DNA of 16,663 bases, taken from positions 1 through 16,663 of the forward strand of contig DLLT01000023.1 in assembly GCA_002478045.1 (NCBI GenBank), in the 5' to 3' direction. Under the pieces are notes generated by a model. That model was not told where the DNA came from. It ran no database searches and saw only the letters and a program-made list of their open reading frames with translations. The position numbers and the translations under genes are program-made. The number at the start of each line of letters is the position of its first letter. Positions within the stretch are counted from its first letter, which is position 1. Positions 15,578-16,663 of the stretch are shown in pieces. Source of the stretch: Porphyromonadaceae bacterium UBA7555 (GTDB lineage: Bacteria > Bacteroidota > Bacteroidia > Bacteroidales > Muribaculaceae).

Positions 15578-15665
15578 TTTATGTTGTGTGTTTCGGTCTT
15601 ATGCCGAGCCGCTTTGTCGTATATGTATTGAAAAACTGTGTCTGTTTTTTTGAAAATAGAGTCCG

Positions 15666-15703
15666 AAAAAAATCATCCCGCATGCTTTGCAGCGTGTGGG
15701 ATG
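15666..15703 (-). terminator. leader terminator T2 (candidate attenuator) before pheA
   Basis: On the minus strand CATCCC (15703-15698) pairs with GGGATG (15679-15674). Inner pairs with two mismatches surround a GCAA loop. One A and a run of seven T (15672-15666) follow. It ends 88 nt before the pheA ATG and points towards it, so it would stop the operon transcript prematurely. Its 3' arm contains ATGCGGGAT, which is repeated exactly inside the leader ORF (15791-15783). Confidence 0.7.
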
Positions 15704-15721
15704 TCGTGTTTGTCTTATCTC

Positions 15722-15745
15722 AAAAAAATGAGCCTTGGTCGGCTC
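15722..15745 (-). terminator. leader terminator T1 (candidate attenuator)
   Basis: On the minus strand GAGCC (15745-15741) pairs with GGCTC (15734-15730) around GACCAA. One A and a run of seven T (15728-15722) follow. The stem is only five pairs, but the form is canonical. It begins 26 nt after the leader-peptide stop codon. Confidence 0.6.
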
Positions 15746-15754
15746 GGGCGAATA

Positions 15755-15775
15755 GTAAACACTATGATTGTTTAC
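15755..15775 (-). promoter_or_regulatory. hairpin overlapping the leader-peptide stop
   Basis: GTAAACA (15775-15769) pairs perfectly with TGTTTAC (15761-15755) around a 7-nt loop. The leader stop codon (15774-15772) is in the first arm, so a ribosome at the stop would melt it. Its position between the leader and T1 suits a pause or switching element. Confidence 0.45.
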
Positions 15776-15855
15776 ACACGAGATCCCGCATCGTTGTGTC
15801 CGTAAAATCGGCCATAACGGCAATAAAAGTAATATCGTATGTCTATTCCAATCAT
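15772..15855 (-). CDS. Tyr/Phe-rich leader peptide of the aromatic operon
   Basis: A 27-codon ORF starts about 16 nt after the predicted transcription start. Residues 8-18 are YYFYCRYGRFY: five tyrosines and two phenylalanines in eleven positions. The encoded peptide has no other recognisable feature. The operon it precedes makes exactly these two amino acids. Short length, regulatory-codon cluster, and position between a strong promoter and two terminators are all as expected for an attenuation leader peptide, in which ribosome stalling for lack of charged tRNA-Tyr or tRNA-Phe permits read-through. No other frame on this strand has a comparable enrichment near the promoter. Translation has not been shown; the call rests on composition and context. 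Confidence 0.78.
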   Translation of the reverse strand: MIGIDIRYYFYCRYGRFYGHNDAGSRV

Positions 15856-15877
15856 TTTGGTGTTATCTTTTCGCCCA

Positions 15878-15909
15878 CAAAGGTAGCAAAAGTTTTTTTC
15901 TCCGCCAAA
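15878..15909 (-). promoter_or_regulatory. promoter of the Phe/Tyr operon
   Basis: On the minus strand TTTG (15909-15906), a 20-bp spacer and TACCTTTG (15885-15878) match the Bacteroidota consensus in full. Transcription should start near 15871. The next translation start is the leader peptide at 15855, and pheA lies about 295 nt downstream. Confidence 0.8.
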
Positions 15910-16033
15910 AAAATATCTTCATTCGCCCGCCATATTCCAATTCAGCATATACCTCCCGGCGGAAGTGTGAGATCTTTTTTCGTAGTGGAGATATTGTGCA
16001 TATATTATTCTATTCTTAAAATAATTACATGCA

Positions 16034-16645
16034 ATGATTTACGGATATATTAGAGTGAGCAGTGATAAACAAACTGTTGAGAACCAACGCTTCGAAATCA
16101 ACAAATTTTGTGAGCGTGAACACATGTCAATAGACGGGTGGATTGAAGAAACTATCTCAGGAACAAAAGCTTATAATAAACGCCAGCTCGGCGTTTTGTT
16201 GAAACGTGTCCAAAAAGACGACCTCATCATCTGTGCCGAGCTATCACGCCTTGGCCGTAATCTTTTTATGATTATGGAGATTCTGAATATCTGTATGACC
16301 AAGGAATGCCGTGTTTGGACTATCAAAGACAACTACCGCCTCGGTGATGATATCCAAAGCAAAGTCCTTGCGTTCGCTTTCGGCCTTTCTGCTGAAATCG
16401 AACGCAATCTTATCAGCCAGCGCACTAAGGAGGCTCTCGCACGAAAAAAAGCTGAGGGAGTCGTACTTGGAAGACCGAAAGGTAGGAAAAGTTCTCCTGA
16501 AAAATACAAGCTTCATGGGAAGGATGCTCTTATAAAAGAACTGCTTAAGGCAGATGTCTCAAAGCGTAAAATTGCTAAAATCTGTAAGGTTGACCGTAAT
16601 ACACTCGATCGATATATCAAACAGTTTGCTATTGAGCTGAATTGA
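16034..16645 (+). CDS. mpi: serine site-specific recombinase, Mpi-like DNA invertase
   Basis: Small serine recombinase of 203 residues. The resolvase/invertase catalytic domain starts at residue 1. MIYGYIRVSS carries the nucleophile (S9), SRLGRN (71-76) holds conserved arginines, and the long helix includes AEIERNLISQRTKEALARKKAEG. A C-terminal helix-turn-helix (about 173-198, ADVSKRKIAKICKVDRNTLDRYI) binds DNA. The sequence closely resembles, from memory, the Mpi invertase of Bacteroides fragilis, which flips promoters of capsule and other loci across the genome. Base composition is visibly more AT-rich than the neighbouring operons, which suggests horizontal acquisition. No TAnnTTTG promoter was found upstream. 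It is divergent from the aromatic operon. Family is certain; Mpi-like function is likely. The 18 bp after the stop, to the window edge, show nothing. Confidence 0.9.
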   Translation: MIYGYIRVSSDKQTVENQRFEINKFCEREHMSIDGWIEETISGTKAYNKRQLGVLLKRVQKDDLIICAELSRLGRNLFMIMEILNICMTKECRVWTIKDNYRLGDDIQSKVLAFAFGLSAEIERNLISQRTKEALARKKAEGVVLGRPKGRKSSPEKYKLHGKDALIKELLKADVSKRKIAKICKVDRNTLDRYIKQFAIELN

Positions 16646-16663
16646 GCGTTTTCGTGCAGCAAA

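Noticed and set aside
15599..15823. 74-codon minus-strand frame between the aromatic promoter and pheA
   Set aside because: It runs through both terminators and appears to begin at a non-ATG codon. The leader ORF at 15855-15772 in another frame has the right position and composition.
15578..15880. T-box riboswitch in the pheA leader
   Set aside because: No T-box sequence or specifier-loop architecture was recognised, and the Tyr/Phe-rich leader ORF explains the terminators better.
15901..15963. TCCGCC (15901-15906) and GGCGGA (15958-15963) as an invertible-element repeat pair
   Set aside because: Only 6 bp each and about 50 bp apart; too short to support a recombination site.
1..16663. CRISPR array, tRNA/rRNA genes, insertion sequences
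   Set aside because: No regularly spaced repeats, no cloverleaf-like segment and no transposase were seen in any part of the window.

Overview
The window looks like chromosomal DNA from an intestinal Bacteroidales bacterium (Bacteroidota). The evidence is threefold: promoters with a Bacteroidota-type -7 box (TAnnTTTG) and a TTG/TTTG box 17-20 bp upstream, little or no Shine-Dalgarno signal, and gene orders and protein families typical of that order (parE-coaD-S41 protease; pheA-aminotransferase-DAHP synthase/chorismate mutase-tyrA; an Mpi-type serine invertase). The family cannot be fixed from sequence alone. The fairly GC-rich coding regions would suit Muribaculaceae or a relative, but that is a guess.

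Layout, left to right. (1) 1-2615, plus strand: a WYL-domain regulator, then an orphan TrpB2-type tryptophan synthase beta chain with a short structured leader. (2) 2616-4352: a gap holding a strong intrinsic terminator, a promoter overlaid by an 11-bp inverted repeat and a possibly folded 5' UTR, then a MATE-family efflux pump. (3) 4360-5730, minus: tilS, convergent with the MATE gene and only 7 bp away. (4) 11231 down to 5822, minus: a likely four-gene operon parE-coaD-S41 protease-SGNH esterase, with a recognisable promoter before parE and a 15-bp perfect-stem terminator after the last gene. (5) 15577 down to 11551, minus: the phenylalanine/tyrosine operon, coding for prephenate dehydratase, a class I aminotransferase, a DAHP synthase/chorismate mutase fusion and prephenate dehydrogenase. 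These cover the committing step to the shikimate pathway and all steps from chorismate to Phe and Tyr. (6) 15578-15885, minus: the leader of that operon. (7) 16034-16645, plus: an AT-richer Mpi-like site-specific serine recombinase, divergent from the aromatic operon.

The most notable unlisted element is the aromatic-operon leader. A well-formed promoter (15878-15909) is followed by a 27-codon ORF (15855 down to 15772) whose residues 8-18 read YYFYCRYGRFY, with 5 Tyr and 2 Phe in 11 positions. Two tandem hairpin/T7 terminators follow before pheA. The leader carries a 9-nt copy of one arm of the second terminator, so it could form a competing antiterminator. This has the architecture of ribosome-mediated transcription attenuation responding to charged tRNA-Tyr/tRNA-Phe. 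Other points of interest are the inverted repeat over the MATE promoter, the possible pseudoknot in the MATE 5' UTR, and the invertase with no recognisable inversion sites in the window. No tRNA, rRNA, CRISPR array or insertion sequence was seen.
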